Of a DNA stretch of 64,000 nt, positions 28,194-36,761 are shown piece after piece (position 1 is the stretch's first letter; each line of letters starts with the position of its first letter). This stretch comes from Bacillus thuringiensis (GTDB taxonomy: Bacteria; Bacillota; Bacilli; Bacillales; Bacillaceae_G), in the NCBI RefSeq assembly GCF_014932895.1, contig NZ_JACYOF010000002.1, forward strand, positions 930,001 through 994,000, written 5' to 3'. The notes under the pieces are model-generated. The model saw only the letters and a program-made list of their open reading frames with translations, did no database searches and was not told where the DNA came from. Both the position numbers and the translations under genes were made by a program.

Positions 28194-28835
28194 TTATCTT
28201 TTCATTAGTGCATTTAAAACGAGTTGTACCGCAACTGCATCATCTAAATAGCCGATTGGAAATATATAATCCGGAATTACATCGACCGATAATATAAAGT
28301 AGATCAGCGCACTTCCCATTAAGGCAAGTTCTGTAGCTGTCCCCTTCTTCTTCGTAAATCTCTCATATAATTCTTTTAAATCATTAATAAACGGGCCAAT
28401 ACTACTTACCTTTTGAATTTTTTCAATAAACCCCTTTTCAACCGTTTCTTTCCCTTCTTCTGTTTGCGAATATTGTTCATAATTCGCTAATTGTTGCTCT
28501 ACATTCGCTATACTAAATTTTTGATCATAGAGCTGTGCGGATTCAAGTAAATGTTCAATGTTATTAATGGAAACATGAATATCAGATTGCTCCTCTTGTT
28601 TCGTTTCAATAGAATAACCTGCCGCCACAAATAAATCACGGATCGGAACATCAAGGCTCTCTGCAAATTTTTGCAAATGCTTCGGGTTTGCTTTTCGCTT
28701 ACCATTTACAATCATTGAAATTGTAGCGGTATCAATTTCAGTAAGCGAACCCAGTTTTCGCATCGATAAAGATTTTTCCTTCAGTAATTTTTTCAACAAC
28801 AATCCAAGATTACTTTTATCATTGTCTTGAGACAT
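28194..28835 (-). CDS. HTH (XRE-type) regulator fused to a DUF1232 membrane-associated domain
   Basis: 213 residues. Residues about 8-65 are a Cro/C1-type helix-turn-helix (KSLSMRKLGSLTEIDTATIS, NGKRKANPKHLQKFAESL). The middle is helical. The C-terminus (about 150-213) is a DUF1232 domain with the hallmark SVDVIPDYIFPIGYLDDAVA. DUF1232 segments are hydrophobic and often membrane-linked, so this may be a membrane-tethered regulator. ATG 28835 is chosen: AAAGGGG lies upstream and the longer frame has no ribosome binding site. Confidence 0.78.
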   Translation of the reverse strand: MSQDNDKSNLGLLLKKLLKEKSLSMRKLGSLTEIDTATISMIVNGKRKANPKHLQKFAESLDVPIRDLFVAAGYSIETKQEEQSDIHVSINNIEHLLESAQLYDQKFSIANVEQQLANYEQYSQTEEGKETVEKGFIEKIQKVSSIGPFINDLKELYERFTKKKGTATELALMGSALIYFILSVDVIPDYIFPIGYLDDAVAVQLVLNALMKR

Positions 28836-28983
28836 ATCCCATTCCCCTTTATTCACGAGAATAATCATAGCTGTTATACAAAAATTAACTACAACCTCTA
28901 TATAGTTCATATTAACAAATTTTTTCGACTATTTACAAGATAGACGTTCTATTATATGTTTACATTTTGCAAACATACAAAAG

Positions 28984-29013
28984 AAAGCTATCTTAAATTT
29001 GTAAGATAGCTTT
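28984..29013 (-). terminator. Terminator after the 29020-29262 gene
   Basis: AAAGCTATCTTA / TAAGATAGCTTT, a 12-bp stem, then TTTCTTTTG on the minus strand. Confidence 0.8.
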
Positions 29014-29019
29014 CCTAAC

Positions 29020-29262
29020 TCATTTTAACCATTTTCTCAATAAAAAAAATACACTACCACAACTTATGTAAGAACCTACGAAAGTAATAATTGCCATAAA
29101 AAATGAATGATGTAGAGAAAAAGTTAGTACCATTAATACGAAAGATACAAAGAGTAAATCTAATAAAATAAAGTAGCCGGAACTTAAAACACTTTCTACT
29201 AATTGTAACTCCGACTCTAGCTCCGAGTACTTTAGCCTTTTATACAGTAATCTCAATTTCAC
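29020..29262 (-). CDS. Small two-helix membrane protein
   Basis: 80 residues: a charged N-terminal part (LLYKRLKYSELESELQ), two membrane helices (about 28-50 and 54-75) and a basic end RKWLK. The start is GTG 29262, with GAAGG just upstream. It lies 14 bases after ytaF on the same strand, followed by a terminator, so it is probably the last gene of the ytaF transcript. Family not recognised. Confidence 0.55.
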   Translation of the reverse strand: MKLRLLYKRLKYSELESELQLVESVLSSGYFILLDLLFVSFVLMVLTFSLHHSFFMAIITFVGSYISCGSVFFLLRKWLK

Positions 29263-29276
29263 TCACCTTCTATGAA

Positions 29277-29894
29277 TTAATCCAAAAACGCAGCAAACGC
29301 AATAAGTAATAGTAACGCCCCACTAATCAATGTACCAAACTGACCTAAAGTAAATTTACCGATGCGAACGTGAGCTATCTTTCTTCCCAATGCAACTCCG
29401 CCCCATACTGTAATAAAACTACCAACTGCAGCTGCAATACAAATAGCAATTGGATTCAAATCGAATAAACCTGCTCCTAATCCATTTGTGAGCGCGTTAG
29501 CAGACAAACCAATTCCAAGAAAAATGGACTCCACAAAACTAATTTCCCCAGATTTACCAATACTTTTCGTTAAACCATTTATTTCTGCAGCCTGCTCTTC
29601 ACCTTCAGTCTCTTGCACCGGAACCTTACGAGGAATAGCTAGTAAAATAATTCGGAGACCGATTATAACTAATAAGAACGAACCGATTACAACTGGCATA
29701 ATCCCTGGCAAAATTTTTGATAGCCATAAGCCAAAATATATTCCTACTACACTAAACAAAAAACAAATTACCGAAATAATAAAATTTGATAGATGACTAA
29801 TTTTTATATTTCGAATACCGTAAGAAATTCCTACCCCTAAGTTATCGATGCTTGATGAAAATGTCAGTGCTAATACCATCACCCATGCTGCCAT
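29277..29894 (-). CDS. ytaF: YtaF-like sporulation membrane protein
   Basis: 205 residues with six membrane helices in two related halves: LALTFSSSIDNLGVGISYGI in the first, GIGLSANALTNGLGAGLFDL in the second. The repeated Asn/Asp-Gly pattern is that of the MntP/YtaF family. YtaF is known from sporulation screens; the transported ion is not established. I prefer ATG 29894 to GTG 29903 because GGGG is 8 bases from the former. Confidence 0.82.
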   Translation of the reverse strand: MAAWVMVLALTFSSSIDNLGVGISYGIRNIKISHLSNFIISVICFLFSVVGIYFGLWLSKILPGIMPVVIGSFLLVIIGLRIILLAIPRKVPVQETEGEEQAAEINGLTKSIGKSGEISFVESIFLGIGLSANALTNGLGAGLFDLNPIAICIAAAVGSFITVWGGVALGRKIAHVRIGKFTLGQFGTLISGALLLLIAFAAFLD

Positions 29895-29963
29895 TTCGTT
29901 CACCCCTTCGTATCATTAAACCTTTCGGAAACTAACGTGACATACATAGTACGGAATATGAAT

Positions 29964-29984
29964 AAGGGAGAAAAAACTCCCTAT
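29964..29984 (-). terminator. Weak hairpin after the P-type ATPase operon
   Basis: AGGGAG / CTCCCT with loop TTTTTT on the minus strand but no T-run after it. Weak candidate end of the 30009-35473 operon. Confidence 0.3.
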
Positions 29985-30008
29985 ATCCCTTCCATTTAAC
30001 CTCTCTTT

Positions 30009-30242
30009 TTAAAAACGAGGAAGAGTAAACCACTTCATTATATTCATGCGATTCACTTTCCCTTTTTCACGAACAGATTGAAAAATTTCTCCCGTAAAGG
30101 ATCCCATTTTAGTAGAAATTTCCCTTTGCATCGATTTATTTTCTGATGCTGCTTTTATACTTAAATCTAGCGCCTGCTCAAAATGCTCTAACGCTTTTTC
30201 TAAATGGTAATCTACATCTTGTTCCACAGCTTTATGCGTCAT
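30009..30242 (-). CDS. Small helical protein, last gene of the P-type ATPase operon
   Basis: 77 residues, helical and without a membrane segment (HLEKALEHFEQALDLSIKAA), ending MKWFTLPRF. GGAGG lies 9 bases before ATG 30242. It overlaps the preceding DUF5132-like gene by 11 bases, so the two are translationally coupled. Family not recognised. Its fixed place in the operon suggests a cytoplasmic partner of the ATPase or of the DUF5132-like protein. Confidence 0.62.
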   Translation of the reverse strand: MTHKAVEQDVDYHLEKALEHFEQALDLSIKAASENKSMQREISTKMGSFTGEIFQSVREKGKVNRMNIMKWFTLPRF

Positions 30243-30528
30243 TTCTTACTTCCTCCTTTTCCTCAACCTTCGCGGCCGCTTCTATTATCTCTTGTTCATC
30301 ATCATGATCATCTTGGACATAAGAAAGTTCTTTCTCAAATTGCTTCTGCATTCTATCCATTTTCGCTTCTACAATAATATCTTCAACTTCTTCTTTAATC
30401 GTTTCAAAGGTAGATTTCACACCTTTCGCCCCTGATTCAACAAGTGGACGAAGTGTATTTCTTACAACAGGTAATAAAGCGGCACTGGCTAATGCTAAAG
30501 TAGATCCAATAACAATTTTCCGTATCAT
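30232..30528 (-). CDS. DUF5132-like small membrane protein
   Basis: 98 residues: an N-terminal hydrophobic helix (IVIGSTLALASAALLPVV), then NTLRPLVESGAKGVKS, then an acidic coiled tail rich in Glu and Lys. The helix followed by LRPLxxxxxKG recalls DUF5132 proteins, which lie beside large P-type ATPases in other bacteria. I prefer ATG 30528, 8 bases from GGAG, over ATG 30534. It lies 13 bases after the ATPase gene and overlaps the next gene. Confidence 0.6.
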   Translation of the reverse strand: MIRKIVIGSTLALASAALLPVVRNTLRPLVESGAKGVKSTFETIKEEVEDIIVEAKMDRMQKQFEKELSYVQDDHDDEQEIIEAAAKVEEKEEVRNDA

Positions 30529-30541
30529 TTTCATTGCTCCT

Positions 30542-33500
30542 TTACACTGTATTTAATAATGCTAGTTCATTAACTACTGGCTTTTCTGAGTCATCATTCT
30601 CATATGAAATTAAATTAATAATAGGTTTTGAAATTTGAGACACTGTGCCAGCTACAAGAAGAATAGGTATCCATTGCATAAATGTTAATGGTACCGTATG
30701 GAATATACGGGCGAACGGCGGAACATATATAGCCGATAGCAATACGAGCCAAGACGTTCCTAGCGCCGTCACAAAGAAACGATCTTTTGACCAATCGCGC
30801 ATTGTTTCGTCCGATCCTTCTTGTCTCCAAGAGAACGTTTGAATAAGTTGACCTGCAACTAATGCAGCAAATGCTGATGTTTGCGCTACTGCAAGAGGAA
30901 CCCCAACCGCTAAACTCACACCAAATAGGGCAAGTGAACCCACTCCAAGCAGTATGCCGCGTGTTACAACTTTTTTGTACAACTCTTTATCAACAATATC
31001 TTGACGTTTCGTTTGCTTCGTTTTATTTCCTGGATTTACTGCTAAAATCATTGCCGGTAAAGCATCTGTAATAAGGTTCATCAATAAAATTTGAATTGGC
31101 ACTAATGGGATCGGCATCCCAGCAATAACCGCTACACTTGTCACTAATACTTCAGCTAAATTCCCCGTTAATAAACATCCAACTGCTTTACGAATATTAC
31201 CAATGATCGTTCTACCTTCTTTTACCCCTTCAACAATGGAACCGAAGTGATCTTTTTTCAATATGAGATCCGCAGCTTCTTTCGTTACTTCTGTTCCCGT
31301 TTGCCCCATTGCAATACCGATGTTCGCCTTCTTTATAGCAGGCGTGTCATTCACACCATCTCCAGTCATTGCAACAATTTGACCGTCAGCTTGGTATGCA
31401 GTCACTATGCGTAATTTATGAGCCGGTGTTACCCGAGCAAAGACTGAAGTATTTTTTACAATTTCTTTTAATTCTTCATCTGTCAAATTATCAATTTCTA
31501 TCCCTGTTAAAACACGATCATCACGATTCCAAATACCAGTCTGTTTCGCGATAGAGATCGCTGTAGTCGGATGATCCCCAGTAATCATGACAGGCTTTAC
31601 ACCAAGTTCAATCGCTTCACGTATACTCTCTTCTACTTCAGGTTTCGGCGGATCAATCATACCAACTAATCCAACAAAAATAAGATCATTAGTCTCGCCA
31701 TCGCTATACGCAAAACCTAATACTCGCAATGCCTGTTTCGCGAATTCTTCATTTTGTTGTAAAATAACTTCTTTTTCTTTATCACATAACGGATATATCT
31801 CACCATTATGTTGATACCATTTACACCTAGTAAGAATCGCCTCTACAGATCCTTTTGAAAACTTATACATCGCTTCATTTTCCTTACAAATGACACTCAT
31901 AATTTTTGTCTCAGAATCAAACGGTTCTTCATGATGTCGTTCAAATGTTGTCATATCCTCGTGCGACACGCCAGCTTTAGAAGCCAAACTTAATAAAGCC
32001 CCTTCAGTCGGGTCACCTTTCACAATCCACTGATCGTCCTCTTGTTCTAATTTACTATTGTTACAAAGAACACTAATTTGAAGAACGCGGGTTAAGTCTG
32101 GATTTTCTAACGGTGTTTTTTCACTTTCATGATAAGTCGTTTCTTCTACTTCCATCTCTACAGCAGCAGCGACTTTAGATGACGTTACATCTGAAATCGT
32201 ACCAACTGGTTCATATCCGTTACCCGATACACTCCATACACGATTTGGCGTAGCGATGACTTTAACTGTCATTTCATTTTTCGTAAGAGTACCTGTTTTA
32301 TCAGAACAAATAACAGTTGTCCGGCCTAGCGTTTCTAAACTAGAAAGCTTCCGAACGAGTGCATTTTTCTTTTGCATACGGAATATCCCTGCACTTAAAG
32401 CAATTGTAATCATAATCGGTAAACCTTCCGGAACAGCCGATGCCGTAAGAGCAACCGACGTTGTAATCATTTGCGTAATCGGCAAACCACGTAGTAACCC
32501 CGCCACAAGTACAATACCACCAGCTACAAATGCCCCTTTAATAAATGTTTTACTAATAGAGGTCACCTTTTGCTGAAGTGGCGTAGGCTCTGTTTCTTCT
32601 CCTTTCATCAAGGAAATCATATAGCCCATTTCTGTACTCATCCCTGTTTCTACTACTATCGCCCTCGCCTTACCACGCGTTACAGACGTTCCCATAAAAA
32701 TCATATTGTTCCGCTCCGCTAACGAGCATTCTTCCTCTATAGCATTCACTTTCTTTTCAACAGGAAGAGACTCTCCAGTTAACATCGCTTCATTAACTTC
32801 TAAATTCCAAGCGTGCATAACACGAAGATCAGCAGGCACACGATCTCCAGCTTGAAGGCAGACAATATCACCAGGAACGAGTTCACTACTTGCTACTTCT
32901 ACTTCTTCTCCTTCTCGAATTACTGTGCAATTCGGCGCACGGAATTGATTTAAAGCTTCTACTACTTTTTCAGCCTTTCGCTCTTGAAGCGTTCCGATTA
33001 CCGCATTCACAACGAGAATTGTCCCCATCGCTAACCCATCAAACACCCCGCCTGATAATACAGACAATCCAGCTGCTCCAAGTAAAATAAGCGATGTAAA
33101 CTCTTTAAATTGCCCCATAAATGACACAATCCAAGGGATGGACTGCTTCGGTTCCATTCTATTCATTCCATACTTTTCTTGTCGCACTTGCACTTCTCGA
33201 CCACTTAATCCTTGTTGTTTTTCCACTTGCAAATCATTTATTACATCTTCTTGCGAGAGTGTATACCACTTAGTAGAAGTTTTTTTCGCTATAGAGTGCT
33301 TCACATTCAATAGCTCTTTATTAGAAAAAATCTTCTCACTCACCCGCTTCGCTCTAGATAAAAACGTTAAAGATAGAGCGTTCGCCATTAAAGCAATGAC
33401 AGGCGCCGTGAATATAGACCAAACGGCCAGCATCTCTCCGGCAATATTCCACATTTTTGCTACTCGAAAATGTTCTTTCACCAACATATCGATTCGTTTC

Positions 33501-35077
33501 GCATACGCTTTTGATTGAAAAATATTTTTCATCTCATGAGGAGGCACTGACGGAAATTCACTGTTATCCTCACAGACAAATAACACTTCTTCTCCGCTGG
33601 CCCTGATATTTTCCACCCGCTTAGTGACATCACTATGTTGCCAACTTGCATCAATACCATACTGCGTAAGAACGCTATGATTTACATTTAAACTATTTTG
33701 CATAACAGCTATCGTCCATTTATTTTCATCTAACTCATGAAAGATGTCCGCAAACTCAGGAACAATAACTATTTTTGAACCAACTAACAATCCGAGGCAC
33801 TTTTGACCTTTAGCGACAAAATGAACGTTGAACCCTTCTTTGCTAAGTCTCTTCGCCTCTAACTCATAAGTGCTTGTATCTACACCATTTCGTTCTGCAA
33901 ACACTTTACTACCGACAAAGGAGGGAATACCTTGTATTTCAGCTTTTATCCCTTCATCATCAACTTCGACTTCAAAAGCTCTCCTTAACGTTCTTCCTGT
34001 TTGTTTCGCTTTCTGCACAACCTCATCTTTCCATTCATACTCACTTTTCTCAAGCAGTGAGGCTGCCGTGCACCAAACATGCCCTTCATCTCCATCTTGT
34101 GAAATGCAGTTAATCTCCACTTCTTCCTTGTAGAAAATGCGCGAGGTATCGTCAAATACGATTGTTCTCGTTCGAGACAATTGAGATAATGATCCCTCGT
34201 TTGGAATGAGATACCCTCTTTCTCTTGCAACGAGATCTCCTTGCCGCCAAGCATACTCGGCAGATGAAACAGCAGGTTTCGGATTCGCAGCTAATAAAAC
34301 CGCCATTCCGCGCAATGGGTTTCTCGTAAAGGCCCACGTTGCTCCTCCAAAAAGCATGCCCCATTTTGATTGTTTTTCACTATACGCTTTAATCTCCGGA
34401 GGCAAAAGTCTTTCCTCATAAGCGTCATCTATCTTCACTTGACTACGCTTCCAATTTAAATAGTTTAATAGACTAAGTCCCGCCAGCACGACAATATTTT
34501 CTCGTGCAAGCGCAAGTGCAAGCGTTCCTATGCCAAGTACTAAATCGGAGTTCACTTTTTTGCTAGCAACCATTTTTTTGAATCCACGTTTCAGAAACGG
34601 ATATCCCGTCACAACGGATAAAGCACCGGATGCGTAAAAAAGTCCCGGACTTCTTGCTAAAATCGATCTGCCCATAAACAATTGTTTTAGGCCGAAAGCA
34701 CCTAATCCAACGACAGAAAGTGCTAGCGGTATCGGAACACCTTCACCTTTTTTCTCGCAAGAAACTTCACTAGATGAAGAATCTTCTACTTTCTTCGTTT
34801 TTTCAATATTATTAATGTTATTATTCTTTGTAATTTGTTCTTCTAGGAGTTGAATTATTTCGCAAATTGTATGTAGAGAGGTCTTGTTGATATCGTAAGT
34901 TATAAGGGCTCTTCCCGTAGAAATAGAAGGACTCACTTGATAAATACCTTCCACGTCACGAAAACGTTCTACTATCAAGTTCGCCATGTTCATGTTGTAT
35001 TTTAGTTTATATATTTCAATTCGAATTCTTCCAGGTAACGATCGTATAAATCTCGCTTTTAATGATTTACTTTGCAT
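30542..35077 (-). CDS. Giant tandem P-type ATPase: degenerate P1B-like half fused to an intact P2-type cation pump
   Basis: About 1511 residues. Residues 5-80 form an HMA-like fold without CxxC (SLPGRIRIEI, STGRALITYD). Residues 115-580 resemble the core of a heavy-metal P1B ATPase but with lost motifs: the CPC-type membrane motif reads ANPKPAVSSAEYA and the DKTGTLT site reads FDDTSRIF. From about 600 on there is a full P2-type ATPase: MLTGESLPV, SAVPEGLPIMITIALS, SDKTGTLTKNEMTV (phosphorylated Asp near 926), KGDPTEGALL, MITGDHPT, MTGDGVNDTPAIKKANIG, and an M6 NLITDALPAMILA. The layout recalls mycobacterial CtpI/CtpH-type pumps. The transported ion is unknown; Ca2+ or Mn2+ is possible. The third ATG (35077) is best placed from AAGGAGG. 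Confidence 0.85.
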   Translation of the reverse strand: MQSKSLKARFIRSLPGRIRIEIYKLKYNMNMANLIVERFRDVEGIYQVSPSISTGRALITYDINKTSLHTICEIIQLLEEQITKNNNINNIEKTKKVEDSSSSEVSCEKKGEGVPIPLALSVVGLGAFGLKQLFMGRSILARSPGLFYASGALSVVTGYPFLKRGFKKMVASKKVNSDLVLGIGTLALALARENIVVLAGLSLLNYLNWKRSQVKIDDAYEERLLPPEIKAYSEKQSKWGMLFGGATWAFTRNPLRGMAVLLAANPKPAVSSAEYAWRQGDLVARERGYLIPNEGSLSQLSRTRTIVFDDTSRIFYKEEVEINCISQDGDEGHVWCTAASLLEKSEYEWKDEVVQKAKQTGRTLRRAFEVEVDDEGIKAEIQGIPSFVGSKVFAERNGVDTSTYELEAKRLSKEGFNVHFVAKGQKCLGLLVGSKIVIVPEFADIFHELDENKWTIAVMQNSLNVNHSVLTQYGIDASWQHSDVTKRVENIRASGEEVLFVCEDNSEFPSVPPHEMKNIFQSKAYAKRIDMLVKEHFRVAKMWNIAGEMLAVWSIFTAPVIALMANALSLTFLSRAKRVSEKIFSNKELLNVKHSIAKKTSTKWYTLSQEDVINDLQVEKQQGLSGREVQVRQEKYGMNRMEPKQSIPWIVSFMGQFKEFTSLILLGAAGLSVLSGGVFDGLAMGTILVVNAVIGTLQERKAEKVVEALNQFRAPNCTVIREGEEVEVASSELVPGDIVCLQAGDRVPADLRVMHAWNLEVNEAMLTGESLPVEKKVNAIEEECSLAERNNMIFMGTSVTRGKARAIVVETGMSTEMGYMISLMKGEETEPTPLQQKVTSISKTFIKGAFVAGGIVLVAGLLRGLPITQMITTSVALTASAVPEGLPIMITIALSAGIFRMQKKNALVRKLSSLETLGRTTVICSDKTGTLTKNEMTVKVIATPNRVWSVSGNGYEPVGTISDVTSSKVAAAVEMEVEETTYHESEKTPLENPDLTRVLQISVLCNNSKLEQEDDQWIVKGDPTEGALLSLASKAGVSHEDMTTFERHHEEPFDSETKIMSVICKENEAMYKFSKGSVEAILTRCKWYQHNGEIYPLCDKEKEVILQQNEEFAKQALRVLGFAYSDGETNDLIFVGLVGMIDPPKPEVEESIREAIELGVKPVMITGDHPTTAISIAKQTGIWNRDDRVLTGIEIDNLTDEELKEIVKNTSVFARVTPAHKLRIVTAYQADGQIVAMTGDGVNDTPAIKKANIGIAMGQTGTEVTKEAADLILKKDHFGSIVEGVKEGRTIIGNIRKAVGCLLTGNLAEVLVTSVAVIAGMPIPLVPIQILLMNLITDALPAMILAVNPGNKTKQTKRQDIVDKELYKKVVTRGILLGVGSLALFGVSLAVGVPLAVAQTSAFAALVAGQLIQTFSWRQEGSDETMRDWSKDRFFVTALGTSWLVLLSAIYVPPFARIFHTVPLTFMQWIPILLVAGTVSQISKPIINLISYENDDSEKPVVNELALLNTV

Positions 35078-35122
35078 CATCATCCTCCTTATCCGTGTAA
35101 AGGAAGCAAAATCACTTACTAT

Positions 35123-35473
35123 CTAAGGAGTGACAGGTAAGCTTTCGTAATCTATACTCTCATTGGAATGATATGCATTTACACGAGACGCCCATTTTTC
35201 CTGGAATTTAGAAATTGTAGTTGGGACAGCTTCTACCGCTCCAATAATTGGTGATACTGTTTTTACTGCCACTTTACGTGCCGCTTCTTTTACTTTCGGT
35301 AAAGCTTCTTCCATTTCTGAACCAGCGCTTTGAATTTGTTCTTTTGTACCGAGAAAAGCAGATACTGTTTTTACCGCTAACTTTCTTAGCCCCTTTCTCG
35401 CTTTTGGTGACGCCAATATAACCGCTGCTACCCCAACCGCTATACCGATTGGTGATTTCATAAATCGAAACAT
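35123..35473 (-). CDS. Small membrane-anchored protein, first gene of the P-type ATPase operon
   Basis: 116 residues: one N-terminal hydrophobic helix (SPIGIAVGVAAVILAS), a basic stop (PKARKGLRKLAVKTVSAFLG), then an amphipathic helical region. The segment AVKTVS-F/P-x-xG occurs twice (near 33 and 70), an internal duplication. ATG 35473 is preferred (8 bases from GAGGAG) over ATG 35479. It lies 45 bases before the ATPase. The helix-plus-basic-coil plan recalls YtxH/DUF5132-type helpers; exact family not recognised. Confidence 0.6.
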   Translation of the reverse strand: MFRFMKSPIGIAVGVAAVILASPKARKGLRKLAVKTVSAFLGTKEQIQSAGSEMEEALPKVKEAARKVAVKTVSPIIGAVEAVPTTISKFQEKWASRVNAYHSNESIDYESLPVTP

Positions 35474-35839
35474 GTACATTTCTCCTCACTTAATTTTTTT
35501 GAATTTGTAAAATGAATCAATCATATACAACTAAGTAAACATGTCATTCATTACATCACATCCTTATTTTGTAAAAAGTATATAACGAGTATATATTTTC
35601 GTTTGTATTATTTCAACAATTTATTAGTATTTTGTAAATTTTATGTTAATTCTGAAAAATAATTTGCGAACACTCCTATCTCTATGCAAGAATACAGGTA
35701 ATATATTCCCTTTCATTTACTCAATTGTTGAGATTATATTGAGAATTCATTTTGTTTTTTTACAAATTACAAACTAGGACATGCACTTTTACGAAACAAA
35801 TTTTATATACTATAAAAAATGCTATAAGGAGTGACTTTC
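35474..35839. other. Intergenic region with divergent promoters
   Basis: About 365 AT-rich bases between the ATPase operon (minus) and a small plus-strand gene. A short palindrome ACTCAATTGTTGAG lies near 35719. A minus-strand TATGAT lies near 35530 but lacks a good -35. No known operator was recognised. Confidence 0.35.
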
Positions 35840-35995
35840 ATGAGTTTATCTTATTGGAAATACGCTATTCTTAATCACATCACTGCAAATTTCCGCACCT
35901 TTTTATTCAATATCACTGTCGCTATTTTAGGGGAAATCGCCCTCTTTCTCGTCCTTAGTTTTATCCCAAAAAGATTTCATAAATTTTTTGCATAA
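35840..35995 (+). CDS. Small single-helix membrane protein
   Basis: 51 residues: MSLSYWKYAILNHITANF, one membrane helix (about 22-43, FLFNITVAILGEIALFLVLS) and a basic tail PKRFHKFFA. AAGGAG lies 9 bases before ATG 35840. A hairpin follows right after the stop. Too short for most gene finders. Family not recognised. Confidence 0.5.
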   Translation: MSLSYWKYAILNHITANFRTFLFNITVAILGEIALFLVLSFIPKRFHKFFA

Positions 35996-35998
35996 AAA

Positions 35999-36033
35999 GG
36001 CCTGAGTTCCTATCCATTGTAGAACTCAGGCCG
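35999..36033. terminator. Hairpin after the 51-residue gene
   Basis: GGCCTGAGTTC / GAACTCAGGCC, an 11-bp perfect stem. The T-run (TTTTTA) is on the minus strand; on the plus strand only GCTTAACTCTATT follows. It is thus a better terminator for minus-strand transcripts. Confidence 0.6.
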
Positions 36034-36064
36034 CTTAACTCTATTAAATAAAGGAGGTGTTGTT

Positions 36065-36097
36065 ATGATTATCGTTTCCGCTTTATATCGGGATTGA
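36065..36097 (+). other. Ten-residue ORF with a near-perfect ribosome binding site
   Basis: AAAGGAGGTG sits 5 bases before ATG 36065. The frame reads MIIVSALYRD then TGA. No longer frame follows in phase. It could be a leader peptide, a toxin-like micropeptide or the stump of a lost gene. Nothing downstream on the plus strand is an obvious target. Confidence 0.3.
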
Positions 36098-36236
36098 TAC
36101 ATATTGATTATTCAAACCCGTGCATACCCCACTTAGTATTATCGTAAATATATCAACGATTTTTTAATTATATCGACGTTTCGACACAACATATCGGTTT
36201 ACTAACAAATTCCGACATGCCTGAAAGAACAATACC

Positions 36237-36671
36237 TTACGAATCACCGTACTTCCTTTTATTTGTGCTTAGTATAATAAGAAACGCAATCGCTATTACA
36301 GCTAAAAAACGAACTGGATTAAACGGTGATAAATGAAGGGGATCATCTCAAGTACCATTAATCCCATAGCGATTTGAAAGGTTTCAGCCATCGCTTTATT
36401 TTCTATAAACGTGGCGCGTTCATCACCCTGTTTCCCGATTGCTATAAACATCTTTACAATAGCAAACAATACAAATAAAAAGACACATAACACAATAATA
36501 AAGTGAAACTTTAATCAGTGGGGGTTTTCTTCATCCCCCACTGATTATTAGCCCGCACCAATTGGGCTTTTACGGGCAGTTAATCCCCCACCTAATTCCT
36601 TTGCTTTCGCTGAATTTTGAGGTAGGGGTCTTACTGCCCACAAATAGCTGGATAAAAATAGCAACATTCAT
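36237..36671 (-). pseudogene. Small membrane protein gene broken by a bcr1 insertion and a frameshift
   Basis: Read on the minus strand, ATG 36671 (GAGG upstream) gives MNVAIF and is then cut by a bcr1 copy. Removing the repeat and one ATAAA duplicate joins it in frame to FIIVLCVFLFVLFAIVKMF and on to QIAMGLMVLEM. A second lesion near 36340 shifts frame: the residual frame continues DDPLHLSPFNPVRFLAVIA, then a membrane helix, and ends KRKYGDS at 36237. The original was a protein of roughly 95 residues with three helices. Family not recognised. Confidence 0.7.
36503..36651 (+). repeat. bcr1-type repeat, copy 1 (149 bp)
   Basis: Begins GTGAAACTTTAATCAG and ends CCCACAAATAGCTGG. It is flanked by ATAAA direct repeats (36498-36502 and 36652-36656). 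It has a 5' hairpin (CAGTGGGGG / CCCCCACTG) and a long-range stem between GGGCAGT and ACTGCCC. Length, ends and TTTAT target fit the mobile bcr1 element of the B. cereus group. It interrupts the small gene described at 36237-36671. Confidence 0.85.
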
Positions 36672-36728
36672 GAAATACGCCTCTTGTATGCAAAACTTAT
36701 TCGACAAAAGCACAAAACCTTTTACATA

Positions 36729-36757
36729 AAAAAGACGACCGAATCGGCCGTCTTTTA
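36729..36757 (-). terminator. Terminator after katA
   Basis: AAAAGACGGCCGA / TCGGTCGTCTTTT on the minus strand, then TTATG; strong stem with one mismatch. Confidence 0.85.
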
Positions 36758-36761
36758 CTAT

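Noticed and set aside
36302..36493. A functional 63-residue membrane protein read from GTG 36493
   Set aside because: The frame starts inside a helix beside a bcr1 insertion and ends at a frameshift; the true start is at 36671, so it is treated as a pseudogene.
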